Part shown: piece after piece, positions 55,461-64,000 of the stretch
How positions within the stretch are numbered: the first letter of the stretch is position 1
How the letters are laid out: the number at the start of each line of letters is the position of its first letter
Source: Iris pallida
Taxonomy: Eukaryota > Streptophyta > Magnoliopsida > Asparagales > Iridaceae
Direction of reading: 5' to 3'
DNA length: 64,000 bases
Assembly: GCA_029216955.1 (NCBI GenBank)
Contig: JANAVB010042297.1
Coordinates: forward strand, 1-64,000
Notes under the pieces: model-generated
The model's input: the letters and a program-made list of their open reading frames with translations, nothing else
Told to the model about the DNA's origin: nothing
Databases searched by the model: none
Made by a program: the position numbers and the translations under genes

Positions 55461-56745
55461 CTAGTCGTCCTCCAACTTTTTTACGACAATTTCCAGGTCA
55501 GCCGAAGCTCGATTAACTCTGTCAGCCTCCTGGATAATTAGCCCCCTTTCGATACGGGCAGCCTCAAGCTCAGACTCCAGGAAAGCTAACTTCCTCTGAA
55601 GCTCAAGGATATGCTCCTGCGTGTCAGTGATTCCGCAGGAAACAGTCACTTTTCGAGCCGTAACATCCTCACTCTCGCGGCTCAATTGATCATATCGATC
55701 AGACAGATCGCGGAGGTCCTTCAGTATGGCCGGCCTGGTCTTATCCCGAGCAGCCCTTATCTTCTCTACAGCAGCTATGAGGGAACCGCGCTCCTGATCT
55801 ATAGCAGCCGACAGATCAGCCTGTCGTAGTACCTGAAGCTGGGCCACCAGCTGATCAGTCTCCAACAATTTTGCCTTCAGAAGCGCAGCTACCCCTGCCC
55901 CACCGGGAAGAGTCTTAAGGATATCAATATGACCCTGGGCGCATTGCCGGGCCAGGACGAAAGAGGTCCCTATTTCCACAGCAGCCGCTACCCCTTGTCA
56001 AGTGATATAAAAGCTGTCAACCACGTCCTGTAACGCTTCGTCCAGAACCTTTGTAGAGGACGGCGTTAAAGGAAGCGTGGCCGGCAACGTCGAAGGAGTT
56101 GCGCTAGAACTTGCCACCAAGGGGACAGATTCCGAGTGGAACAATGCACGAATAGCGGCTAACTCTTCCTCTACCACCCGAAGAGCCTGGACACTTGGTA
56201 GGGCAGAGAGATCGACTCTCGGAGCCACCCGAGCAGAAGAGGACGCAAGGACCATTGTCCCCTGCCCCGGCTGTCCCATCACCTGACTTGCCGAACTCGA
56301 GCCCGCAGGAGGCCCCTCAAGACGAGCCGGAAGGGGAGGGGGTACGCTCCCCTCCACCAGTGCCCCTTCGGCAGAGCCTGTCTCAATAATGTCCATCATC
56401 GGCACTGGAGAGGTAGGACCTGTATGTCCAGAACAACAATCAATCGACGTAACCCGACGGATGTGATGATAGAGCAGATAGGCCTCCTCGCAAGTTAAGA
56501 TTCGGCTTATCTTACCAGGAGAGGAGCATGGAGGCTGCGGCTCGTTCGCAGCTGACATGGTCTCCTTACCCGCGACCTCCAAGTTAAATTCGGCTGGCTC
56601 TCCTGTCCCAGCCACCTCGAAGGGAGATACGACTCGATCAGCATCATCTTGATGAAATTCAGCAACTTCAGGGACATGGTTCATCGGAGCCGCCGTCATC
56701 TCGAGTCACGACCTCGACAACTTGAGACTCCTCTTCTTCTGACAC
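55461..56745 (-). pseudogene. TatB antisense gene, second exon (coiled coil)
   Basis: One frame from 56745 to 55461, with two in-frame TGA codons, near 56708 and at 55998-56000. The first may be a CGA-to-TGA change. The amino part is acidic and Ser/Pro/Ala-rich. The carboxy part (55461-55979) is a strong coiled coil rich in E, K, L and A (DLRDLSDRYDQLSRESEDVT, LELQRKLAFLESELEAARIE). A PMD followed by a coiled coil is the layout of proteins annotated 'putative gypsy type transposon'. Direct DNA contact or oligomerisation is inference. Confidence 0.75.
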
Positions 56746-56821
56746 CTACGAGAGGGAAGGAAAGTGATTAAGAGCAAAACTGGAAGAAAAGGAGAACTGA
56801 ATAAAAATGGTAGTGACTCAC
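56746..56821 (-). other. Intron of the antisense gene
   Basis: 76 nt on the minus strand, donor GTGAGTCACT and acceptor TTCCTTCCCTCTCGTAG, with a pyrimidine tract. Splicing joins the frame ending TSEVK to the downstream frame in phase, apart from one TGA. A short spliceable intron antisense to the element supports minus-strand transcription. Confidence 0.7.
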
Positions 56822-58518
56822 TTTACCTCCGAAGTAGGGTTGACCTCCTCGCTTCTCTCCCTTATAGTTAGCCTGCGATGTCTGGTCGCAGCCAATTTTT
56901 GAGAGTGAGGAATACCGCCAACAGGGAAAATGTGCCTGCTACGCTTCCGTACAGAACCAGGTGCGACGGGTGGCTGATCCGCCACCATCTCATTTAACAA
57001 AACGGGCGGCTGATTTGCCCCAACATCTTCCACCGGGAAGGAAGAGTTATCTGCATCACGCTCATCGTCCTCATCCGCAGTGGTGGAGTCTGAGTCTGGC
57101 ACTTTGACTCTATTCTGCTTCTTTTTCCTCGTCTTGGCCCCTTGAGGCTTCTCATCCAAGCCAGTACCAACAATAAAACTGGTACCCGGGCTAAAGCCGA
57201 TGGGGAGCTTGTTTGCCATGACATGGTACAGGGCTGCCATATACAAAATCTCTACCGACGTATCAATAGCAGGAACCGAAAAAGTGGCACGGGTATGGAA
57301 TGTATCATAGTAATGCCACGCCCTGATGCCGTCAAGAAGGCTACCTTCAAAACCCAGACAAGAGCTGGGACTGTCCAAAAAAAGTTGGCTATATCCAAAC
57401 TGACGAGCAAACCTGCTGGGCAGGTAAGGTTCCAGGAAGACAGCATTACGATTGCGGTATACCAAGTGAGCTGGATGGATGTTACGCAGCCACAGAAGCA
57501 TCTGGCCGTCCAGAAGCTGAGGGGGCCCAATACTATCGAGATGTACAGTCGCTATTTCCTCAGCAGTAAAACGAGGGACAGATACGAAAAAGTTGTACAT
57601 ATCTGCTCTCGCCAGCGCCATCCGGCAGGCACGCATAGTCTCGTACTCCCAAGTCTCATTAAGATAACGGAAGATAAAAGCATCATCATCAGTTATGCCA
57701 TCTTCAGAGCCCGGTCTCATCAAAGACGGATAGTGCATCAGCAGCCACCCCATCAGATAATGATAGGGCAGCTCAGTCCGTTCAAAGTCCTTCGTCATAT
57801 CGCGAGCGATGACCTTGGACGTAAAAGTACGGAGGCCACGGTGTATGCTGCACACCATGGCCGGGAGAAGAGCTAGTTTCACTCTAAAAATTAGCTTCAC
57901 AGCAGGAAGAATAAAATTACGGCTGATCCTTTCAATAGAACCAGCTCCTCTAGAGACTACGCAATTCTGTAGCCATACCATCAAGAATTCCGCCAGGAGC
58001 GCCTTCTCTGACAGCTCTTGGGTATCCTGATAAAAATAACCAAAAGAGTCGGTTTGACTCCCAAACCTGTCACTAGTGGTGGCCACCCTCTTGGCCGACG
58101 ACACCAAGGCTTGAACCGCATTCCGGGATTGAGGACGTCGGGAAGTGACTCGACCTGAGGCACCCATCGAGAAGAGATAGCGTACCCAGTCCTTAATGTG
58201 GAGAGCATTCCCTTCCGAGCTGCTGTCCTTCTTGGCTATCTCGAGTTCTCCGATATATCCAGAACTTGACTATTCTTCACAGTCAAAGCGTCTCCAAAGA
58301 AGAATGCAGGCTTCAGGTATTCCCCTTCTAATTTCTCCGAGTTCATCATAGCACATAGAAAATAGAAAGGCTGGTTCTTGAGGGCATTCAATCTCACCGG
58401 AGGCTCGTCGTTAGGAAACTGATCCGCCATATACCGAACTATCTGGTCATACCTGTAGCCTATAGCGGCTTGAGCACGACCCACTAGAGGTTCCCCGCAG
58501 CATCAACTGGGAAATTCA
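56822..58518 (-). pseudogene. TatB antisense gene, PMD exon
   Basis: Open for 449 codons (56818-58167), extended upstream in frame to about 58240, where a frameshift links to 58236-58484. Motifs such as KALLAEFLMVWLQNCVVSRG, FILPAVKLIFRVKLALLPAM and LPYHYLMGWLLMHYPSLMRP are those of the plant mobile domain (PMD), known from host MAIN/MAIL proteins and from transposons. The end is basic and acidic by turns (KTRKKKQNRVKV). A pyrimidine tract and AG at 58519-58520 suggest an acceptor for a further upstream intron. Antisense ORFs between integrase and the 3' LTR are known in Grande and RIRE2-type Tat elements. Confidence 0.78.
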
Positions 58519-58520
58519 CT

Positions 58521-59680
58521 AAAAAGGGAAGACAAAAGAAATAAGTCAAAAAGATGGCGAAGGAAAACTGACTGAGTGCCCTCAAACCTATGCGGCTCGG
58601 ATTCAACGGAGCCTCAGGCGGCCCAACTTAAAAAAAAATCTTATGCGGCTCCGACTAGTGGAGGCTCATGCTGCAGTGACTCAACAAAGTTATACGGCTC
58701 TGTGAAAATGCAGTCTTATGCGACAGAGTTCGAATAAGTTTAGGAGGCTCATACGACAAAACGAGTTCAGGCGAGTCTATGAGGTCCAGATCAAATATGC
58801 TTATGCGGCCAATGCAGATAAGGTCATGCAGTCTATTCGAATATCTTATGCGTCCAAATCAAGTAAGCTTATGCTGATGTATGCGCCCTGTTGGAAAAGC
58901 GCTTATGCGGCCACAACACATATCTCATGCGGCTCAAACACAGGAAATGCCCCATGCGCTCGATACGAGAGGGTCATGCGGCCCATGCAATATTGCGGTT
59001 TTCATCATGATTAAACTTGGGCAGTTCAATAAAGACGAAGGAGGAAGGCTTGTGCATAAATCATACAATAGAGCCATGGGTTATAGGGTTCAAAACTTTA
59101 ATCCTTACCCTTAAAGCAGGACGATGTCGGGGTGCACTTCAGCGTCGTGGCCGAGAGGAGGCCGCTTTCTTGCCCTTTGCAGCAGCAAAGCAACCTTGGA
59201 AGACTTGGGGCCATTATCGTGCCGACTGTCGAGAAGGAAGACTAAGAAGAAAATTAAAGCCGAGACGAAAGAGAGAGTAAAGAAGTCTCTCCGACTGAAC
59301 CTTTTATATTTATAGGCATAGAGAGCGCCTCGATCCACGTACATAAACCGACCCTTCGGTTCTCGGGACAAGCCGACTAAAATAAAGGCCAAACTCTTGG
59401 GATCCTGCCCCACAAAAGCGGCCTTAAATCTGATGGCAAATCAATAGCATTAATGCAAAAGATTTCCACACGTGGCAAGGATGACGTGCAAGGAGCTTAT
59501 GCGCCAGACAGCCCATTCGGCCAAAGGATCCATGCGTCTGATTGACCAATGCGGCTGATGGGGTCATGCTGCTGTGACATCCATGCGGCCAGGACATCAT
59601 ATACGGCCAGAAGAGTTTATACATAGCCATGCTTCTTTTCAAAGTATTCAATTTTGCAAATTGAAAACTTTGAAAGGGGT
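58521..59680 (-). promoter_or_regulatory. Region upstream of the antisense gene, ATGCGGC-rich
   Basis: Spacer between the antisense gene and the 3' LTR. ATGCGGC-like motifs occur at 58590-59000 and again at 59490-59620, on both sides of a minus-strand TATA box (59304-59314). The ORFs here (for example 59111-59413) are not recognised. The PPT CTTTGAAAGGGGTCT of TatB ends at 59680. Confidence 0.55.
59304..59314 (-). promoter_or_regulatory. Putative TATA box of the antisense gene
   Basis: Minus-strand CTATAAATATAAAAGG, a strong plant TATA-like sequence about 0.8 kb upstream of the PMD exon and pointing towards it. Confidence 0.5.
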
Positions 59681-60295
59681 CTTAGAAGCATGGAAAAGAA
59701 TAAGAAAGATCCATGCGGCCAAGGATCCTCATGCGGCTCAGAGAGCTCATGCGGCTCAAGGATCCATGCGGCTCAAGCGTCTATGTGGCTCGAATAGTTC
59801 CATGCGGCCCAGAGAAGAGCCACGTGGCCTTCAATAACTCTTCCATTTATCTTTTACTGCATTTAATGCCTTGACGGCTGACAGCTCTGACAAATACACT
59901 CTGACGTGCAATAATGACTCTGTCATAATGGCAGACTCCTAGGGAACAAAGGAAATCTTTGACACAATCCATCAAACCCCAAAGACCTTCATGCGGCTGC
60001 TTGACACGTGGACAGTCGCATGCGGCTCGACAGAGGCCACCCCATGTGGCTTAGGCAGAAGCTACCCCATGCGGCTCACGAGGACTATCTTCATGCGGCT
60101 CACTGAGAAGCCACCCATCATGCGGCCGCCTAGCTCATGCGCTCAGATCATCTCCATGCGGTTCAATTTTTAGAGGCCACTCCCAAGCAGCCTTGACACG
60201 TGGCCAGCCTTATGCGGCTCAGTGGGAACAACCCTCATGCGGCTCAGATTTCCTAAGTAAGACCGTGGCAAAAGATTAGTTTCTTCCAGCGTCCC
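59681..60295 (+). repeat. TatB 3' LTR, first 615 bp
   Basis: Matches 35921-36537 closely, including the ATGCGGC cluster and GACACGTGGCCAGCCTTAT, and stops at 60295 where TatC begins. The first bases have drifted (CTTAGAAGC for TGTAGAAGC). Confidence 0.9.
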
Positions 60296-60434
60296 TGTAG
60301 AAGCATGGAAAATATTGCTTTTAGTCCCACATCGGAAAGGAGAAGAAGAAAGGGCTCACTCCATTCTATAAATAGAGCCCCCTTACCTCCTTTGAAAAGG
60401 GTACCAACTTCTCTTCCCTCCTTCCAAACTTGGA

Positions 60435-60690
60435 CTCTTCCTATTACGCACCTTCGGGTGCTAAGTAGAAGAAGTCTAGGGCAGCGCGGGCTCATCGGAC
60501 TCAGTCAGCTGTCCCAACCTCTGACCATCAGAGCGTCCCCTAAGCGGGCCTCTGATAGAAAGTTGTACAGAGCCGCCCGTGTCCAGCCCCCGGCGGCAAA
60601 CGGACAGAGTGGTTCTCAAGAGTCTCCCAACAAAGATCGAGGGCAAGTGTTTCTCTTAGCCCCACATCAGGGAGCAAACATGATACCTAC
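60435..60690 (+). repeat. gag-derived segment inside TatC LTR
   Basis: Parallels the gag DNA at 63125-63320 of the same element: CTATTACGCACC, GTCTAGGGCAGCG, CCCCAACCTCTGAC, GCGGGCCTCTGA, CAGCCCCCGGCGGCAAACGG. The distal part (CAAGAGTCTCCCAA, GGGAGCAAACATG) matches TatB gag at 37995-38035. Confidence 0.83.
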
Positions 60691-61899
60691 GCACTCGTTG
60701 GTTCGGGAACCCGGGCCCACAAAGCGAGTGCACGGGCTGATCGAGACATTCCTCATGCGAGTCATGAGACGTCCTTCATGCGGCTAGGTCATGAGACTTC
60801 CTCATGCGGCTCGGTCATAGACGTCCTTCGCTTCATGCGGCTCGATCATGAACATTCCTCATGCGGCTCGGTCATGAGACGTCCTTCATGCGGCTCGGTC
60901 ATGAGAACATTCTTCATGCGGCACAGAACCCAGGAAGCTTCATGCGGCTCAAAATCAGACGAGCTTCATGCGGCTCAAAAGTCACCAACATGGACATGCG
61001 GCTCAAACACATAGGCAACTCGAGTAAACTCCATACGACCCACAGAGAGAGGCCACGTGGCCTTCAAAGCAGCTGTGCCCAACGTCTGGACGCATTTAAT
61101 GCTCTGACAGATGACAGACCTGACAGATGACAGCCCTGACATAAAGTAATCATGATGACTGACACAAAAACACTATCTTCCTAGGGAACTGGAGAATATC
61201 TTCGCAGACGTGGCACTATTCACCAAGTTTCGAGGCAAGTCTATACGGCCAGACTAGACGAGTTCATGCGGCCAGTGCAGATAAACTTCTGCGGTTCAAT
61301 CATGAAGGTCCCCCATGTGGCTCGGCCATGAAAGAATCCATGCGGCCCGACCATGAAGACTCTCATACAGCTCAGCCATGAAGACCCCCATGCGGCTCGG
61401 TCATGAACATATTCATGCGGCTCGGCCATGAAAGAAATCCATGCGCCCGGCCATGAAGACTCTCATACAGCTCAGCCATGAAGACCCCCATGCGGCTCGG
61501 TCATGAACATATTCATGTGGCTCGGTCATGAAATCTTTCATGCGGCTCAGTCATGACGACCTTCATGCGGCCCAAATATGAACGCTCCTCATGCGGCTCA
61601 ACAATGATGACAGGACACGTGTCCTAAAGATAATCAAATTTTGGGTCAGATCCCAATGATTTGGGACACGTGGCAAGAGAATAAATTAAATTGATTCATT
61701 TAGATTTACAGACATCAGCAAATCATCATGATGGAGATTTATTGCAATCAACATTTATTATTGATGGGATTTGGCATAATCCACATTAATGGTCCAGATC
61801 CTTCACACTCAAGACTAATGGTCCAGATTGATCAATCACCAGGCCGCCGCCACTTTGAGAACGGGTAATCAGCCAAACCCTAATGATGCTTCCCCCTAT

Positions 61900-61907
61900 T
61901 ATAAATA
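61900..61907 (+). promoter_or_regulatory. TATA box of TatC
   Basis: TATAAATA before GCAGGGTGCCATTCCCTTGC, as in TatB. Confidence 0.75.
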
Positions 61908-62327
61908 GCAGGGTGCCATTCCCTTGCAAAATACACAGAGTCAAAAAAAAAAGAAGAGAGAGAGAGGTCGGCAACAAAAGAATAAAAAAACTAAGAAGAG
62001 AGATCTACACAGAGAGAGCTCCCCCCTTTCTTCTTGATACTCACAGAAGAGAGAAGCCAGGAGCCACCCGAGGAGTAAGAAGAGCCTTTCTTCGTCAACG
62101 CCAAGCAGATCTTTCCCGAGCCAAGGCTGCATACTGATCATCCAAGGAGTAAGGCAGAGCGGCCGTCGCTTTCCCGAGCCTCTATCGTCACCCCCAGAAT
62201 CAAAATAAACAATCGTACTTAGTCTGCTGTACCTAGGTTTTCGTCCCTAGGCTTTCTTTGTACGAGCGAGTTTGTATTGTGAGTCTAAGTTCAGTCCTCC
62301 GATAATTGTTCTGTTCTTTTACAATCA

Positions 62328-64000
62328 ATGGCAAACACGATGGCGACTCTGCTGGGGACTAACTTCTCCACGGCTGAGGAGTTGGTGACGCAATCGGATG
62401 CAGCCAAACTTGGCTCCACACAACAGAAGATGGTCGTCCGCTTCGACCAACAGGCGTTCGAAGAGATGCTCTCTGAAGGCAACGCTGGCCCGGTCCAGAA
62501 ACGCACCCGCACCACGAAGGCTCGCAAAGAGTGGAGGCCAAAGTCATTTGCTCCTCCCCAAGCCCTCGATGGGATACCCTCGGTCGCTCAAGACGGTGAG
62601 AAAGATTCTCCTGCGGCCCCACTTCAGATCGCAGACACCTTGCTGCCCCCAAGTCCGGCAGAAGAAAACACTATGATGCTGGACTTGCAGGGGCAAAGAG
62701 GGTCTCTGCTCAACCTGAACCGCAGAAGGGTATTAGCCGCAGAAAGAAAATCCATGCGGCCACAACCGTCAACCACAAATAAAACTTATGCGGCCACTGC
62801 TGTCAGCCGCATAACTTATGCAGCTACAGTTTCCAACCGTATGGATGCGATTCATGCGGCTAGTAAAGTCAACCGCTTGCAGAAAACCCATGCGGCCACA
62901 GATGCCAACCGTATGCGGACAGCCTGCACGGCCGTGACTCCTAACCGCATAAGAACTCGTCCCACAACAGAAGACAGTCGCATGCAGATAGCCTGCACGG
63001 CACCCAACGCTAGCCGCATAGCGCCTCTACCGCGCTTCTCTCGATCAGTTTTCGACCGACTCTCATGCGGTCCTAACTCTGATCACTCGCTGGATGAGAA
63101 TCCAGACTCTGTGATACCTAATGTGGACTCTTTCTATTACGCACCCACAAGTGCTAAAAAGAAAAAGTCTAGGGCAGCGGGGACTCATCAAGTCCAGACA
63201 GCTGCCCCAACCTCTGACTATCAGGGTGTCCCGCTGAGTGTCACGCGGGCCTCTGACGGGAAGTTGTAAAAACCAGTCGAGTCCAGCCCCCGGCGGCAAA
63301 CGGACAAAGTGGTTCCTCTGACCTGCGTGAAGCTATCCTCCACAAACGCAAAGAAAGAGAAGGAGCCTCAGCGTGCAGAGAGTCCTCACAGGGACGTCAC
63401 TGCACCCAGATTATCGTCAACTGCTGTTGCAACAACACGGCAGTAACAGAAGACCGGCCATCCGTCTTCCAAAGATTACAACATCCGAGCTCGGAAGACG
63501 AAGCTCCCGTTGCCTCCTGCAATTCCGCACGGAAAGTCCCCGTGGAGGGGAGAGGGAAGAAGACAAGCATCTCCAGCCCAAAGGTGTCAACTATTGCAGC
63601 TAAGAAGCCGTCGTCTAAAGGATTGTCCTCTACTGGAGTCTTCCAACACACCCGTTCAAAGACGAAAACTGCTACAGTAGGAAGTTCGCCATCTACGTCA
63701 TTGGGGGTCGTCGGAACTGGGGGTAGCACTCCTCCAAACCTTTACGACAACCCGACATTCCAAGAAGACAGACTGGAGGAAGCAAATCCTCCGACGGATA
63801 CAACAGATACCGACGCCCTCGAGGACGTCCTAAATGAAGCAAGTTCTGAAGCTGGGGGTACTATTCCTTCCGAGTCCGAACCTGAAGAGAACATCCCCAC
63901 ATATCTCGATGATTTCTCGATGCATGAGTATGACTCGGAGGGCATGTCCGCCACCTCTCCTTCTGTCACTCCTCACGTGAGGACGGTATTCATGACAGAC
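62328..64000 (+). pseudogene. TatC gag, 5' part
   Basis: ATG at 62328 lies within the LTR end, as in the other two copies. The first 313 codons are open (MANTMATLLGTNFSTAEELV) and include the ATGCGGC-encoded repeats (ANRMRTACTAVTPNRIRTRP). A two-base loss near 63266 creates a stop (KL*); after it, the correct frame is open to the window end (ILHKRKEREGASACRESS, SESEPEENIPTYLDDFSM). With one visible lesion it is the best-preserved Tat gag here. The capsid domain proper lies beyond 64000. Confidence 0.85.
62341..62358 (+). other. TatC primer-binding site
   Basis: TGGCGACTCTGCTGGGGA, identical to TatA, three bases after the LTR end and inside gag. Confidence 0.82.

Larger units (their letters stand above)
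35921..60295 (+). mobile_element. TatB: Tat-lineage Ty3/gypsy element with antisense PMD gene
   Basis: Plus-strand element inserted in Chromo-1 gag. It has a 1330-bp 5' LTR, PBS, gag, protease, RT-RNase H, a second plant-type RNase H, integrase, repeat tail, an antisense gene, PPT and the first 615 bp of its 3' LTR. The second RNase H between RNase H and integrase is diagnostic of the Tat lineage (Ogre, Retand, Grande relatives). SIRE-2 splits the protease and TatC interrupts the 3' LTR. The right TSD lies outside the window, so only the left flank CCCAC can be given. Confidence 0.9.
60296..62337 (+). repeat. TatC 5' LTR
   Basis: TGTAGAAGCATGGAAAATAT … ATGGCAAACA. It contains a proximal TATA-like box (60367-60374), a gag-derived segment (about 60435-60690), an eroded 27-bp array (60755-60935), many ATGCGGC motifs to 61610, and the main TATA at 61900-61907. 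Confidence 0.9.
60296..64000 (+). mobile_element. TatC: third Tat element, partial
   Basis: Begins with a full 2042-bp LTR of the TatA type, then PBS and gag, and leaves the window in gag. It lies inside the 3' LTR of TatB in the same orientation. The flank GTCCC (60291-60295) would be its left TSD. Confidence 0.88.

Noticed and set aside
59111..59413. 100-codon ORF upstream of the antisense gene
   Set aside because: No domain; overlaps the proposed antisense promoter and is not in frame with the PMD exon.

Overview
This is repetitive plant nuclear DNA. Every recognisable coding segment belongs to an LTR retrotransposon of a plant lineage: chromodomain Ty3/gypsy of the Tekay/Del type, Ty3/gypsy of the Tat type (with the extra plant RNase H), and Ty1/copia of the SIRE/Maximus type. 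I see no host gene, rRNA or tRNA gene, and nothing bacterial or viral. The host is a flowering plant that I cannot name from this window.

The window is one old minus-strand chromovirus (called Chromo-1 here) broken open by later insertions. Excising the insertions at their 5-bp target-site duplications (TSDs) rejoins its pol gene. From left to right: the partial 3' LTR, chromodomain and distal integrase of Chromo-1 (1-1206); Chromo-2, a second degraded chromovirus (1212-21103, TSD TAATG), which carries TatA in its 3' LTR (2871-13685, TSD CCAAC); the integrase amino end of Chromo-1 (21109-21726); SIRE-1, a complete copia element (21727-31295, TSD CTCAA); Chromo-3, a solo LTR (31302-33928, TSD TCAAT); the RNase H, RT, protease and gag end of Chromo-1 (33934-35920); TatB, a full-coding-content Tat element on the plus strand (35921-60295), split by SIRE-2 (40883-49216, TSD CTACC); and TatC (60296 to beyond the window), which starts inside the 3' LTR of TatB.

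The three Tat copies are one family. TatB has gag, protease, RT, two RNases H, integrase, a repeat-rich tail and then, in antisense, a plant-mobile-domain (PMD) plus coiled-coil gene with its own TATA box and a clear 76-nt intron. TatA is a deletion derivative: a scar joins the end of the protease region to the last codons of integrase, and the antisense gene is also gone, but gag, protease and an expanded repeat tail remain. All three begin gag inside the LTR, so the primer-binding site is coding. Their LTRs, gag amino-terminal region and the flanks of the antisense promoter are peppered with the short motif ATGCGGC.

SIRE-1 carries gag, pol and, in the position of an env gene, an ORF resembling the 'putative plant transposon protein' family. 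SIRE-2 has good LTRs, PBS and PPT but almost no coding capacity. All coding regions carry stops or frameshifts except parts of the SIRE-1 gag, the SIRE-1 RT and the TatC gag, which are close to intact. The observations most worth following are the ATGCGGC motif system and the antisense gene of the Tat family, a recurring tail hairpin with compensatory base changes, a gag fragment captured into the Tat LTR, and the SIRE-1 env-position ORF.
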